Shown here: piece by piece, positions 54,766-63,818 of the stretch
Position numbering within the stretch: position 1 is the first letter of the stretch
Layout: every line of letters starts with the position of its first letter
NCBI RefSeq assembly: GCF_009725235.1
Contig: NZ_WJFC01000042.1
Coordinates: forward strand, 13,223 to 77,222
DNA from: Scytonema sp. UIC 10036
GTDB taxonomy: Bacteria; Cyanobacteriota; Cyanobacteriia; Cyanobacteriales; Nostocaceae
Length of the DNA: 64,000 bases
Direction of reading: 5' to 3'
Made by a program: the position numbers and the translations under genes
The notes under the pieces: model-generated
What the model was told of the DNA's origin: nothing
The model's database searches: none
What the model saw: the letters and a program-made list of their open reading frames with translations, nothing else

Positions 54766-56097
54766 TTAAAGCTTCACACTTCGAATCGAATAATCCAGCA
54801 ACTCAATTGGATGAGCGATCGCGAGATCCTTACCTTGAGATTGCAAAGCCTTACGAATTTGCAAAGTACAACCAGGATTTGCAGAAGCAATCAACTCCGC
54901 ACCAGTGTTCAGCAAATTCTGTGCCTTTTGTCTACCCAATTCCTCAGCCACCTCTGGTTGCAACATATTGTAAACACCAGCACTACCACAACAAATAGCA
55001 GCATCAAGCGGCTCCCGCAACTTCACCCCAGGAATTTGTCGTAATAACTGACGTGGTTGGACGCTAATCTTTTGACCGTGCAATAAATGACAAGCATCTT
55101 GATAAACCAGAGTCAGAGGTTTATCCCTTAAAGGAGACAACTTTGCACTCAGACCAACACTCATCAAAAACTCCTGAACATCTCTAACCTTAGCCGCAAA
55201 CTTCTTAGCTTTGTCCCGATACTCCAAGTCATCCTCCAAGATGTGACCGTACTCCTTCAGAGTATGACCGCACCCCGCAGCATTAATAATAATGTAATCA
55301 ACACCAGTATTAGCAAAACTATCAATCATTTGCCTTGCTAAAGCTTTCGCCTGTTCTGTTTGTCCCTGGTGTTCGGGAAGAGCTGCACAACACCCCTGAC
55401 TTTTAGGAATAACCACCTCACAACCATTAGCCGTCAAAACTCGTACAGTCGCCTCATTCACCGGAGAGAAAAACAGCCTTTGCACGCACCCCAAAATCAT
55501 CCCCACTCGGTAGCGTTTCTCACCCTTAGCAGGAATAACACTCGGCAAATTATTTTGAAACGATTTTATAGTAATCTCCGGCAAAATTGACTCCATCGCA
55601 GCCAACCGAGGAGACACCCGTTTTAACAACCCAACACTCCGCACCAGTTTTTGCAAACCGAGCTTCTGATAAACAAACAAAGGAACCAGCAAAACCTTCA
55701 AAAAATTCGGATAAGGAAACAAAGAAAAAATCAGCTTCCGAAACAATCGCTCCGACAAACTGCGAGGATAATTCCGTTCAACCTGGTGACGAGTCGCAGA
55801 AATCAACTTGTCATACTGCACCCCAGAAGGACAAGTCGTCACACAAGCAAGACATCCCAAACAACTATCAAAATGTTGAGCCGTCGCAGTATTCAGAGGA
55901 ATCTCACCCTCATTAATCCCATCCATCAAATAGATACGTCCCCGTGGAGAATCCATCTCCTTACCAAGCACCCTATAACTAGGACAAGTCGAAAGACAAA
56001 ACCCACAGTGAACACAAGTATCAATCAACTTCGGTTCAGGAGGATGATTTCCATCAAACCCAACCTTCTTATCCAAAAAACCTTCCGAAACTTCCAT
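54766..56097 (-). CDS. glcF: Glycolate oxidase iron-sulfur subunit GlcF
   Basis: 443 aa. Two 4Fe-4S clusters in a ferredoxin-like N-terminus: CVHCGFCLSTCPSY (~28-41) and CLGCLACVTTCPSG (~81-94). Two CCG-type (CX-CCGxxG) domains follow: GCVQRLFFSP...SQGCCAALPEHQGQ and YQDACHLLHGQ...AAICCGSAGVYN. It passes electrons from glycolate oxidation to the respiratory chain together with GlcD and GlcE. It follows glcE by 67 bp in the same direction; glcD is not in the window. Confidence 0.92.
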   Translation of the reverse strand: MEVSEGFLDKKVGFDGNHPPEPKLIDTCVHCGFCLSTCPSYRVLGKEMDSPRGRIYLMDGINEGEIPLNTATAQHFDSCLGCLACVTTCPSGVQYDKLISATRHQVERNYPRSLSERLFRKLIFSLFPYPNFLKVLLVPLFVYQKLGLQKLVRSVGLLKRVSPRLAAMESILPEITIKSFQNNLPSVIPAKGEKRYRVGMILGCVQRLFFSPVNEATVRVLTANGCEVVIPKSQGCCAALPEHQGQTEQAKALARQMIDSFANTGVDYIIINAAGCGHTLKEYGHILEDDLEYRDKAKKFAAKVRDVQEFLMSVGLSAKLSPLRDKPLTLVYQDACHLLHGQKISVQPRQLLRQIPGVKLREPLDAAICCGSAGVYNMLQPEVAEELGRQKAQNLLNTGAELIASANPGCTLQIRKALQSQGKDLAIAHPIELLDYSIRSVKL

Positions 56098-56164
56098 CTT
56101 ATTAACTTCCTACTCTCTTTCCCCTCTCTTTCTCCGCGTCCTCTGCGCCTCTGCGGTTCAATTC

Positions 56165-57409
56165 CTAAATCCCACCCACAAAACGACCAGGACTAAAAAT
56201 ATACCCAGAATCAAACTGTTCTTTAATCCGCCGCATTAACTCCAAAGCATTACCACCATAACCCCACACATCCAAACTTCCTTTCACCCTCCTTGGAGCT
56301 ACCAAAACAGTCAGAAACCCGCCATTCCTTTGACACAGATTCCGCATCTCCAAAACCTTATCAACCTTTTCACCCTCAAATCGCAACACCCCCAAACCAC
56401 TAGCAACATGAATCCAACCCAACTCCGAGCGAGTCAAAACCTCAACAGCAGAAATCGGTAATACTCCTATTTTGCAAGTAATTGCAGGCGAAGTGTGAAA
56501 ATCATGAATTCTTTCTCCCAATCTCAGCCATAAATCAGCTTCATCCGTCCCCGAATAAACCATCCCCCGCAAACCAAATTGCTTCCCAACTTCCAACAGT
56601 TGATTGGACTGTTCTTTCACACTCTCAGCAATACTTTGAAAACGAACCATTAAACCCAATCCTTGACCCAAACCCAACCCAGACACCAATTGAAGCGACA
56701 GTAGATCGGACTGAGTTGGTGTAAGCGCAGAACCCCGCAAAGTATCAGCAGCTTGAGACACAGCCGATGCATCCCCAACCAACACGACTGTACCCGATGC
56801 TTCCAAAAAAGGATACAAGCGAAACGTGACCTGAGCGATCGCACCCAAAGTGCCAAACGAGCCAGTAAACAACTTCATCAAGTCGTAACCGGCTACATTT
56901 TTTACAACGCGCCCCCCAGCCTTGGCTATCTTACCATCAGAGCGAACAAAAGTTATACCCAATATTTGGTCGCGCACACTGCCATAGCGCTGTCTTAAAG
57001 AACCCGTATCAGCAGTAGCAACAATACCACCAACAGTTGCTGATGTTGGTGAAGTCGGGTCAATCGCCAGAAATTGTTTGGAGTTTGCCAAAATTTTTTG
57101 CAGGTCAGAAAACTTCATTCCTGCTTCCACTGTAACAGTGAAATCACCAACAGCATGTTCGAGCAGTTGGTTAATCCGTTCCGTACTGACTACAACATCT
57201 ATACCCTTAGCTAAGCCACCCCAGTTAAGTTTACTACCACTCCCGCAAAGCAAAACGCGCTGCTTCTGACTGTATGCTTCTGCAATAACTGCTGCTAGTT
57301 CTTCAATTGTATCGGGAGAAACCATACAACCAGGAGGGCTTGAGGATGCGATCGCCTCCAAGATAGATTTTTGCCTCTCGACTGGTATACTTTCCCAAGG
57401 TTTGTTCAT
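56165..57409 (-). CDS. glcE: Glycolate oxidase FAD-binding subunit GlcE
   Basis: 414 aa. PCMH-type FAD domain: EAYSQKQRVLLCGSGSKLNW, TVEAGMKFSDLQKIL, LAIDPTSPTSATVGGIVATA, DTGSLRQRYGSVRDQILGIT and GGRVVKNVAGYDLMKLFTGS. C-terminus closes with SGYIFSPGRFVGGI. With GlcD and GlcF it oxidises photorespiratory glycolate to glyoxylate. Operon partner of glcF directly downstream. Preceded by heptanucleotide repeats. Confidence 0.92.
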   Translation of the reverse strand: MNKPWESIPVERQKSILEAIASSSPPGCMVSPDTIEELAAVIAEAYSQKQRVLLCGSGSKLNWGGLAKGIDVVVSTERINQLLEHAVGDFTVTVEAGMKFSDLQKILANSKQFLAIDPTSPTSATVGGIVATADTGSLRQRYGSVRDQILGITFVRSDGKIAKAGGRVVKNVAGYDLMKLFTGSFGTLGAIAQVTFRLYPFLEASGTVVLVGDASAVSQAADTLRGSALTPTQSDLLSLQLVSGLGLGQGLGLMVRFQSIAESVKEQSNQLLEVGKQFGLRGMVYSGTDEADLWLRLGERIHDFHTSPAITCKIGVLPISAVEVLTRSELGWIHVASGLGVLRFEGEKVDKVLEMRNLCQRNGGFLTVLVAPRRVKGSLDVWGYGGNALELMRRIKEQFDSGYIFSPGRFVGGI

Positions 57410-57480
57410 TGTTAGTGGTTAGTGGTTAGTCGTTAGTAGTTAAAAATTACCACTAAATATTAATCAGTAACCAGTGACCA

Positions 57481-57522
57481 CTAACAACTAACAACTAACA
57501 ACTAACAACTAACCACTAACCA
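57481..57522 (+). repeat. Heptanucleotide tandem repeat (CTAACAA/CTAACCA)x6
   Basis: Six in-phase heptamers; related GGTTAGT units lie at 57411-57430. The repeat runs across the 3' end of the NDH-2 gene and supplies its stop codon. Confidence 0.92.
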
Positions 57523-58855
57523 ACTGTCTATTATTTGCTGGTGCGTAGTACCCATTCCCATTAGGCTGCACAGTTTCCTGACCAGTAATCAACCTAGCCC
57601 CACGTTTGCGGGTGAAATAGTTCCAGCCCCACTGAATCATCACCAAGAGTTTATTGTCAAACTCAATTAGGAAGTAAATGTGAACCATCAGCCAGAACAA
57701 CCACGCTACAAAACCTGTAAATTTGGCAAAACCCAAGTCCACAACAGCAGCATTTTGTCCGATCACTGCCAAGCTACCCATGTCAGTATAAGAAAACTGT
57801 GGCAGTGTCTTACCTTTCATTCGCTGTTGAATTAATTTAGCAACATATTGTCCTTCCTGCATAGCTACAGGAGCAACACCAGGTAGGGGTTTGCCATTCT
57901 GATGGGCAAAATGTGCTAAATCGCCAATCACAAAAATATTGGAAAATCCTTTGACACTCAAATCTGGCTCAACAATAACTCTTCCTGCGCGATCGCTCTC
58001 AGCCCCAGTACGTTCACACAGCAACTTACCCAGAGGAGATGCTTTGACACCAGCAGCCCACAACACTGTTTTGGCAGCAATCTGTTGGAACTCATCTCCT
58101 TGCTTCAGAGTAAGAATATCACCTTCTATGTTCGTTACCAGTGTTTTTGTGTGTACGGCAACACCTAACTTTGTTAAAGACGCCTCTGCTTGTTTTGATA
58201 ATTCTGATGCAAAAGGAGGGAGAACCCGATCCAAACCTTCTAGAAGCAAAACTTGTGCTTCATTCGTATCGATGTTGCGGAAATCCTCTTTCATTGTATG
58301 GTAAGCCAGTTCTGCGATCGCACCTGCTAGTTCAACACCTGTAGGACCACCACCAACAACTACAAAAGTTAACCAAGCGCGGCGTTTTTCGGGGTCAGTT
58401 TCCTTTTCAGCCGCTTCAAACGCCATAAAAATACGACGGCGCATTTCAATAGCATCTTCCACTGTTTTTAAACCAGGGGCAAATTCTTCCCATCGATCTT
58501 TACCAAAGTAGGAGTGCTTTGCGCCTGTAGCCAGGATGAGGGAATCGTAGTGTATTGCTTCTTCGCCCAAAATAACTTCTTGTGCTTGGGGATCGATATC
58601 AGTCACTTCTCCAAGCAGCACTTTTGTATTCTTGCTCTTACTGAGAATAGAACGTAATGGTGAGGAGATATCAGCAGGGGAGACAGTACCAGTAGCGACT
58701 TGGTATAACAGTGGTTGGAATAGGTGAAAATTGCGCTTATCAATTAGAGTAACTTTTACATTAGTACGTCCCAGTGCTTTTGCGGCGTATAAACCCCCAA
58801 ATCCTCCGCCTACAATAACTACATGATGGGGTGGCTGACTATCAACAGTGTTCAT
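57509..58855 (-). CDS. Type II NADH dehydrogenase (NDH-2)
   Basis: 448 aa from ATG at 58855 (58858 also possible; AGGAAG upstream). HVVIVGGGFGGLYAAKALGR binds FAD, FVVVGGGPTGVELAGAIAEL binds NAD(P)H, and AAGVKASPLG plus FVIGDLAHFAHQNGKPLPGV close the FAD site; LIEFDNKLLVMIQWGWNYFT is the C-terminal membrane-associating helix of NDH-2. Oxidises NAD(P)H and reduces quinone without proton pumping. The last residues (QLVSG) and the stop derive from heptanucleotide repeats. Confidence 0.92.
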   Translation of the reverse strand: MNTVDSQPPHHVVIVGGGFGGLYAAKALGRTNVKVTLIDKRNFHLFQPLLYQVATGTVSPADISSPLRSILSKSKNTKVLLGEVTDIDPQAQEVILGEEAIHYDSLILATGAKHSYFGKDRWEEFAPGLKTVEDAIEMRRRIFMAFEAAEKETDPEKRRAWLTFVVVGGGPTGVELAGAIAELAYHTMKEDFRNIDTNEAQVLLLEGLDRVLPPFASELSKQAEASLTKLGVAVHTKTLVTNIEGDILTLKQGDEFQQIAAKTVLWAAGVKASPLGKLLCERTGAESDRAGRVIVEPDLSVKGFSNIFVIGDLAHFAHQNGKPLPGVAPVAMQEGQYVAKLIQQRMKGKTLPQFSYTDMGSLAVIGQNAAVVDLGFAKFTGFVAWLFWLMVHIYFLIEFDNKLLVMIQWGWNYFTRKRGARLITGQETVQPNGNGYYAPANNRQLVSG

Positions 58856-58858
58856 CAT

Positions 58859-59343
58859 AAGATTTACTTCCTAGGGTAATCCTTTGTAATCCTTCTTAAC
58901 AAATTTTCAACATTCTTGTTAGAGTAGTTCTGCTTACCACAGACATATTAAGAAATGTAAAAGTTCTTTCGGATACGGTCAATTGGTAAACACAACAGTA
59001 TTTGTCATAAAAATAACACCACTAGGTACTTATCCTGTGGTTGTACTAGCTAAACCCCAAGTCAATCTACATAGTTACTACTACACTTCCTAAATTGACT
59101 TTTCCCGATTGATTAGTGATAAAGTTTTTATACATTCTATAACCTTAAAAATACTGTAGATTCGGAATTTGTAAGCACGAAAAATGTCAGACTTCAAATC
59201 ATTAATAATTGTAACATTATTTCAAAGCCGTTAGCATCTATCTTAAGGTGCTAAAAATACTGCTTAAGTTTGTATAAAAACTGCTTTGACTCCCTAGTGG
59301 TCTACCACATAAATTCTGATAGGTAGATGGACAGACCGCCACT
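58859..59343. other. Long AT-rich intergenic stretch
   Basis: Upstream of the NDH-2 gene; no ORF, repeat or RNA structure recognised. Confidence 0.4.
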
Positions 59344-59434
59344 CTCGTTCCCAGGCTCCGTCACAGAATGCAGGCGCGCTATACAGGAGGCGGAGCCTCG
59401 CGTGAGGCATTCCCAGCCAGAGGCTGGGAACGAG
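59344..59434. repeat. Palindromic repeat CTCGTTCCCAG...CTGGGAACGAG
   Basis: Exact 11-bp terminal inverted repeats (59344-59354, 59424-59434) enclose GC-rich sub-hairpins. A frequent cyanobacterial intergenic element; it ends 4 bp before the uppS stop. Confidence 0.8.
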
Positions 59435-59438
59435 GTCC

Positions 59439-60188
59439 TCATGCAGACAAAGAAGTTTTGACTTGACCAAAACGGCGATCGCGTCTTTGGTAACTGAGTA
59501 AAGCCTGATGAAATGCAGTGCGATTGAAATCCGGCCAAAAAATATCAGTAAAATACAATTCTGTATAAGCCATTTGCCAGAGGAGAAAATTGCTCAATCG
59601 CATTTCACCACTTGTGCGAATCAATAAATCTGGTTCGGGAGTCCCTGCTGTGTAAAGCGTTTGTTCGATTAAATTCTCTTGAACATCTTCTAAGCTCAGT
59701 TCCCCCTGTTGCACGAGTTGTGCTATTTGACGGCAAGCTCTTGTGATTTCACTGCGGCTGCCATAATTGACTGCGACATTAAAATGAAGTGCTTGGTTGT
59801 GCAAAGTCTCTGCCATTGAACGCTCAATCTCAGCTCGTAAAGACGTAGGTAGAATTGACAAATCCCCAATAAATGAGATTCGTACCCCTTCCCGATGCAT
59901 TTGGGCTAATTCTTGGCGCAACAATTTTTCAAACAGAAGCATGAGAAAATCGACTTCTTCAAGAGGACGCCGCCAATTTTCAGTAGAAAAAGCATAGGCT
60001 GTGAGCGCTTTTATTCCCCAATCTTTACAACAGCGCAACAATTCTTTCAGGGTTTTTGCACCCTGTCGATGTCCGGCGATGCGAGGTAATCCTCGTTGGT
60101 TTGCCCATCGACCATTACCATCCATGATGACAGCGACGTGTTGGGGTAAGCGATGGGGGTCTATATCTAAGGGGAGTTGTGAAGTCAT
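59439..60188 (-). CDS. uppS: Undecaprenyl diphosphate synthase
   Basis: 249 aa. [20 protein letters not shown] contains the catalytic Asp (D23) and the pyrophosphate-binding loop; [47 protein letters not shown] and [20 protein letters not shown] are the remaining family boxes. Makes the C55 lipid carrier for peptidoglycan and other polysaccharides, in cytoplasm at the membrane. Full length. Confidence 0.97.
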   Translation of the reverse strand: MTSQLPLDIDPHRLPQHVAVIMDGNGRWANQRGLPRIAGHRQGAKTLKELLRCCKDWGIKALTAYAFSTENWRRPLEEVDFLMLLFEKLLRQELAQMHREGVRISFIGDLSILPTSLRAEIERSMAETLHNQALHFNVAVNYGSRSEITRACRQIAQLVQQGELSLEDVQENLIEQTLYTAGTPEPDLLIRTSGEMRLSNFLLWQMAYTELYFTDIFWPDFNRTAFHQALLSYQRRDRRFGQVKTSLSA

Positions 60189-60236
60189 GGTTAGTGGATA
60201 GTGGTTAGTGGTTAGTGGTTAGTGGTTGGTGGTTGG
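60189..60236 (+). repeat. Heptanucleotide tandem repeat (GGTTAGT/GGTTGGT)n
   Basis: About six GGTTAGT-like units between uppS and the ferritin-like gene, extending over the latter's stop codon. Confidence 0.92.
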
Positions 60237-61175
60237 TAAGGGCGCATGGTCGAACAAGCTTTGTAAATACTTTGGTGTCAAGCGATTGTTCCAAAGCCAT
60301 AAACGACGCATTGCATAGCTGAAAGTAAACAAGAGAGTCATTTTATTGGTCGAAGACCAAGAACTCCAGTTCAGTGTACCCATCATGCGTTTTAAAGTAC
60401 GCATCAGGCTGTTGCGTTTGTAATCTTTGTGGCGTGTTTTTAGAAGGGTATGTCCTACCTTTATCAAGGAAGTATCTGGAAAAGCCCAGACACCAAATCC
60501 CCAGAATTTGCTCATATGATTAATTTCATCCTGAAGCAATTCCTCTAAAACGTCTTGAAGTGCTCCTGTTGTATGCACCATTAACCATAAATAGAGGCAA
60601 GTTGCGCCGTATTCAGTTGCAACCCGGTGCAATCCATGACGATACAAATCTTCATGCGGGTCGTCAGTAGGGAGATAACCTCTAACAGTGCGGAAATTTG
60701 CGACAATCTTCTCACCTGTTAATTGGTAATAGACTTTCATCAAAGCGGGAGTGTGTTGGCGCTCTTCTTTTTCCCACAATCCAGGTTCGATTAACTTTCC
60801 AGTTTCATCGACTGTCCCTCCTACAAATCGCGCTAGCTGGGGATGCAAATTTTCTAAATATTGTCGGCTGGTTTGAGTGTATTCCCGAATAGGAGCTTCG
60901 GTGTCCATCGCACCTCTCAAGATGGACAAAAAAACTTCTCTGTCTAATCCTATAATTTGCTCTGAAGAAATAGCTTGCCAGTCAATATGTTTCCAAGGAC
61001 GGGGTTGTGGGTTGTTAAACTGAATGGGTAAATCTTGCAAGCGATCGCACAGTTTCTCAATAGAGAGATAATCATCTGCAAGAGAACGAATTCGATGTTG
61101 AATTTGAAAGTAGTGTGTAGGAGAATAAACTAATCCTGCCAAGTCTTGAGACATTGGGCTGAGAGTATTAATCAT
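60219..61175 (-). CDS. Ferritin-like diiron protein related to acyl-ACP desaturases
   Basis: 318 aa. Candidate diiron ligands: a Glu in AMDTEAPIREYTQT, EERQH in LWEKEERQHTPALMK (~135-139), a Glu in HRVATEYGATCL and DEINH in LLQDEINHMSKFWG. The spacing and EExxH/DExxH pattern match the fatty acyl-ACP desaturase/ferritin-like superfamily; length is normal. A substrate cannot be assigned. Co-directional with uppS but separated by tandem repeats, which form its last codons (TTNH stop). Confidence 0.7.
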   Translation of the reverse strand: MINTLSPMSQDLAGLVYSPTHYFQIQHRIRSLADDYLSIEKLCDRLQDLPIQFNNPQPRPWKHIDWQAISSEQIIGLDREVFLSILRGAMDTEAPIREYTQTSRQYLENLHPQLARFVGGTVDETGKLIEPGLWEKEERQHTPALMKVYYQLTGEKIVANFRTVRGYLPTDDPHEDLYRHGLHRVATEYGATCLYLWLMVHTTGALQDVLEELLQDEINHMSKFWGFGVWAFPDTSLIKVGHTLLKTRHKDYKRNSLMRTLKRMMGTLNWSSWSSTNKMTLLFTFSYAMRRLWLWNNRLTPKYLQSLFDHAPLPTTNH

Positions 61176-61319
61176 ATGTTTTCACTTTGATTTTGACCTC
61201 TTTGCCCAATAGCTTAAGCAACTGTAAGATTCTTTGTCAGTCGGTTGAAGTCGGGAAAAAAGTCGGATACTAGCAGGAGATACAATCGGAGAAAAGCTCA
61301 ATGGGTAAAATGAATTGCC

Positions 61320-62225
61320 ATGCAGCCAACTAGCCCCTCCATCCCCCAAATAAAGCCGCCGCTACCACCAAAACTAACACTGCCAACGATGTACAATCTA
61401 CCCAGTGAAGATGCGGAGGAACCTGGTTTGCCTGATGAATTTCACGATTTGCAACCGCAACTGCTCAGTCGAACAATGCGATTGACAAATTATTCTTACG
61501 AGCGAATATTTACGGGGTCGGATTTAAATCTGTACTATGATGTGCGTCATACTCAGTGGTACAAACGCCCGGATTGGTTTTTAGTGCTAGATGTACCGCG
61601 TTTGTATGAGGAAAAAGACTTACGTTCTAGCTACGTGGTTTGGCAAGAAGGAGTGAATCCCTTTGTGGTGGTGGAATTGCTATCACCAGGCACACAAAAA
61701 GAAGACTTGGGTGATTATGCAGAATTGGAGCCAATGTTTGAGGAAACGACTGCGGAAGAGTTAAGCGGAATCAGTGCGGAATCAGAGTCCAGTAATGGGC
61801 AAACTCTTAAAGAAGTGCCGCCTAGAAAATGGGATGTATACGAACGTATCTTGCGAGTGCCATACTATGCAGTGTTTAGTCGCTATAGCAATCGCTTGCG
61901 TGGATTCAAACTAGAAGGAGGACACTACCAAGAGCAAACTCTAGACCCTGAGAATCCTCGGTTTTGGATTCCGGAGTTGAACTTAGGATTGGGAGTGTGG
62001 GTTGGGGAATTTGAAGGAATTACTCGCCAGTGGTTGCGCTGGTATGATTCAGAAGGCAACTGGATACTCACAGATACAGAACAAGCTGTCAAAGAAACAG
62101 AACAAGAACGTCAAATGAAGGAACAAGAACGTCAAAAACGGCTCAAGTTGACTGAAAAACTGAGAGCGCTTACTCCAGAGCAGTTAGAAGCTTTGGGGAT
62201 TAACCAGGAGGAATTAGAATCATGA
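61320..62225 (+). CDS. Uma2 family (DUF820) protein with coiled C-terminus
   Basis: 301 aa. FTGSDLNLYYDVRHTQWYKR, PDWFLVLDVPRLYEEKDLRS, SYVVWQEGVNPFVVVELLSP with a GTQKEDLG lysine, then a second lobe KWDVYERILRVPYYAVFSRY. This is the long form of the Uma2/DUF820 PD-(D/E)XK-like fold. The C-terminus (EQERQMKEQERQKRLKLTEK) is a charged coil ending LEALGINQEELES. Complete; role unknown. Confidence 0.85.
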   Translation: MQPTSPSIPQIKPPLPPKLTLPTMYNLPSEDAEEPGLPDEFHDLQPQLLSRTMRLTNYSYERIFTGSDLNLYYDVRHTQWYKRPDWFLVLDVPRLYEEKDLRSSYVVWQEGVNPFVVVELLSPGTQKEDLGDYAELEPMFEETTAEELSGISAESESSNGQTLKEVPPRKWDVYERILRVPYYAVFSRYSNRLRGFKLEGGHYQEQTLDPENPRFWIPELNLGLGVWVGEFEGITRQWLRWYDSEGNWILTDTEQAVKETEQERQMKEQERQKRLKLTEKLRALTPEQLEALGINQEELES

Positions 62226-62370
62226 GAGCATGAGTTCATTGCTGCTCAGTCGGGCAATCCGACTGATATCATGTCGGCTTATTTACCCTGAATAAAGCTC
62301 ACGCGAAGACGCAAAGGCGCTAAGAAATTACGAAACTTTTCCGCATGGTTATGGTACAGGACTAGATATG

Positions 62371-62422
62371 ACAGAACATTCCCATGAGCGGGTATTTATG
62401 GGGTCAGATTTAAATCTGTACA
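62371..62422 (+). pseudogene. Scrap of a Uma2 gene
   Basis: SHERVFMGSDLNLYIAN echoes YERIFTGSDLNLYYD of the neighbouring Uma2 gene (61497 on). About 50 nt of similarity, otherwise non-coding. Confidence 0.6.
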
Positions 62423-62691
62423 TCGCTAACTTTTTGGTAATTTAAGACAGAGATTGCTTGGGTAACGGGCTAAATATGAAAATTCAACCCAAAATAAAAA
62501 TTGCCCTTGCACTTTGCTAAGTTATCAGATCCGAGAGTAGATAGAACAAAACAGCATAAACTTATAGATATTATTACTATTGCCATTTGCGCTGTTATAT
62601 GTGGCGCGGAAGGTTGAGTAGCAATTGAAACTTATGGAAAAGCAAAACATAAATGGTTGCAACAGTTTTTAGAATTACCAAATGGTATACC

Positions 62692-62747
62692 CTTCGGGTT
62701 CGCCAGTTCCCTACGGAGGGAGACCCTCCTTCAGGACTGGTCTCACC
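62692..62747 (+). mobile_element. 56-nt hairpin element, copy 1
   Basis: Interrupts the ISAs1 reading frame between LPNGI and the next homologous residues, flanked by ACC on both sides (62689-62691, 62745-62747). Contains CTTCGGGTTCGCCAG, a GGAGGG-AGA-CCCTCC stem and CTGG, forming nested stems. Confidence 0.85.
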
Positions 62748-62928
62748 ATCACATGATACTTTTGCGCTTAATTTTTTCTCGGCTTGACCCACAAGAGTTT
62801 CAAGAATGTTTTTTAAGTTGGATTCAATCTCTTAGTAAAATGACAAATAAAGAAGTTATAGCAATTGATGGAAAAACTTTAAGAGGGTCATATGATAAAG
62901 AGAAAAACAAAGCAGCTATCCATATGGT

Positions 62929-62984
62929 GAGTCCAGCCCTGTAGAAAGGTCTCCTTTCGTAGGGGACTGGCGAACCCGAAGGGT
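62929..62984 (-). mobile_element. 56-nt hairpin element, copy 2 (opposite orientation)
   Basis: Interrupts HMV/NAWASEN of the same transposase, flanked by GGT on both sides (62926-62928, 62982-62984). Reverse complement starts ACCCTTCGGGTTCGCCAGTC; inner stem AAAGG-AGA-CCTTT. Same length as copy 1. Confidence 0.85.
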
Positions 62985-63818
62985 TAATGCTTGGGCAAGT
63001 GAAAATCGTTTAGTTTTAGGACAACGAAAAGTAGATAAAAAATCGGCGGAAATCAAAGCAATTCCAGAGTTGATTAAAATATTAGATGTAGCTGGATGTC
63101 TGGTAACAATTGATGCCATGGGTTGTCAAAAAGAAATAGTAAAATTAATTACTCATCAGCAAGGCGATTACATTATTACACTGAAAAAAAATCAAAAGAA
63201 TCTATATAAAAATGTAGAGTCAATATTTAAAGACGCAATGGCAAATAAATTTGATGGGTACAATCATAGCAGTTACCATACCCGTGAAAACAATCATGGA
63301 AGAGATGAGATACGTCATTACATAATGTTGTCAGATATAGTAAACAAGGTAGAGCCAAATTATGAATGGGCTAATTTGAAGAGTATAGGAATGGTTGAAT
63401 CAGTAAGAAGTGTGAATGGGAAAACTAGTGTGGAAACTCGTTATTTTATTTGCAGTTTGAATAATGATGCAGAAAAACTAACAACTAATTACGTAATCAT
63501 TGGGGAATTGAAAATTCTCTTCATTGGGGGAAGTGATGTTGCTGTCTTGTGAAGACGACTGTCGAATCCGAAAAGATAATGCCCCTGAGAATTTTGCTGT
63601 TCTTCGTCGTATAGCCGTTCATCTTTTAAGTCAAGAAAAAACTAAGAAGATAGGGATTAAAAACAAACAGTTTTTAGCAGCAATGGACGACAAATATTTG
63701 AGCGAAGTTTTACAATTAGGGATATAATAAAAATTGATAAGTGATGCTCTGCCTGGAAGCAGATTAATTTATTCATCAAAATGATTCAAATAGTCTTAAC
63801 ACTAATAAGGTCAAGACA

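Larger units (their letters stand above)
62476..63727 (+). mobile_element. ISAs1-family transposase, decayed and interrupted by two 56-nt elements
   Basis: Pieces in order: KLSDPRVDRTKQHKLIDIIT, WLQQFLELPNGIP, FSRLDPQEFQECFLSWIQSL, VIAIDGKTLRGSYDKEKNK, NAWASENRLVLGQRKVD, VTIDAMGCQKEIVKLI, GDYIITLKKNQKNLY and DDCRIRKDNAPENFAVLRRI. These are the ISAs1 DDE transposase landmarks (catalytic Asp in AIDGK and TIDAMG, Glu replaced or out of frame). There are a frameshift near the start, a TGA replacing Trp near 62619, a frameshift at ~63520, and two inserted hairpin elements. Not functional. Confidence 0.85.
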
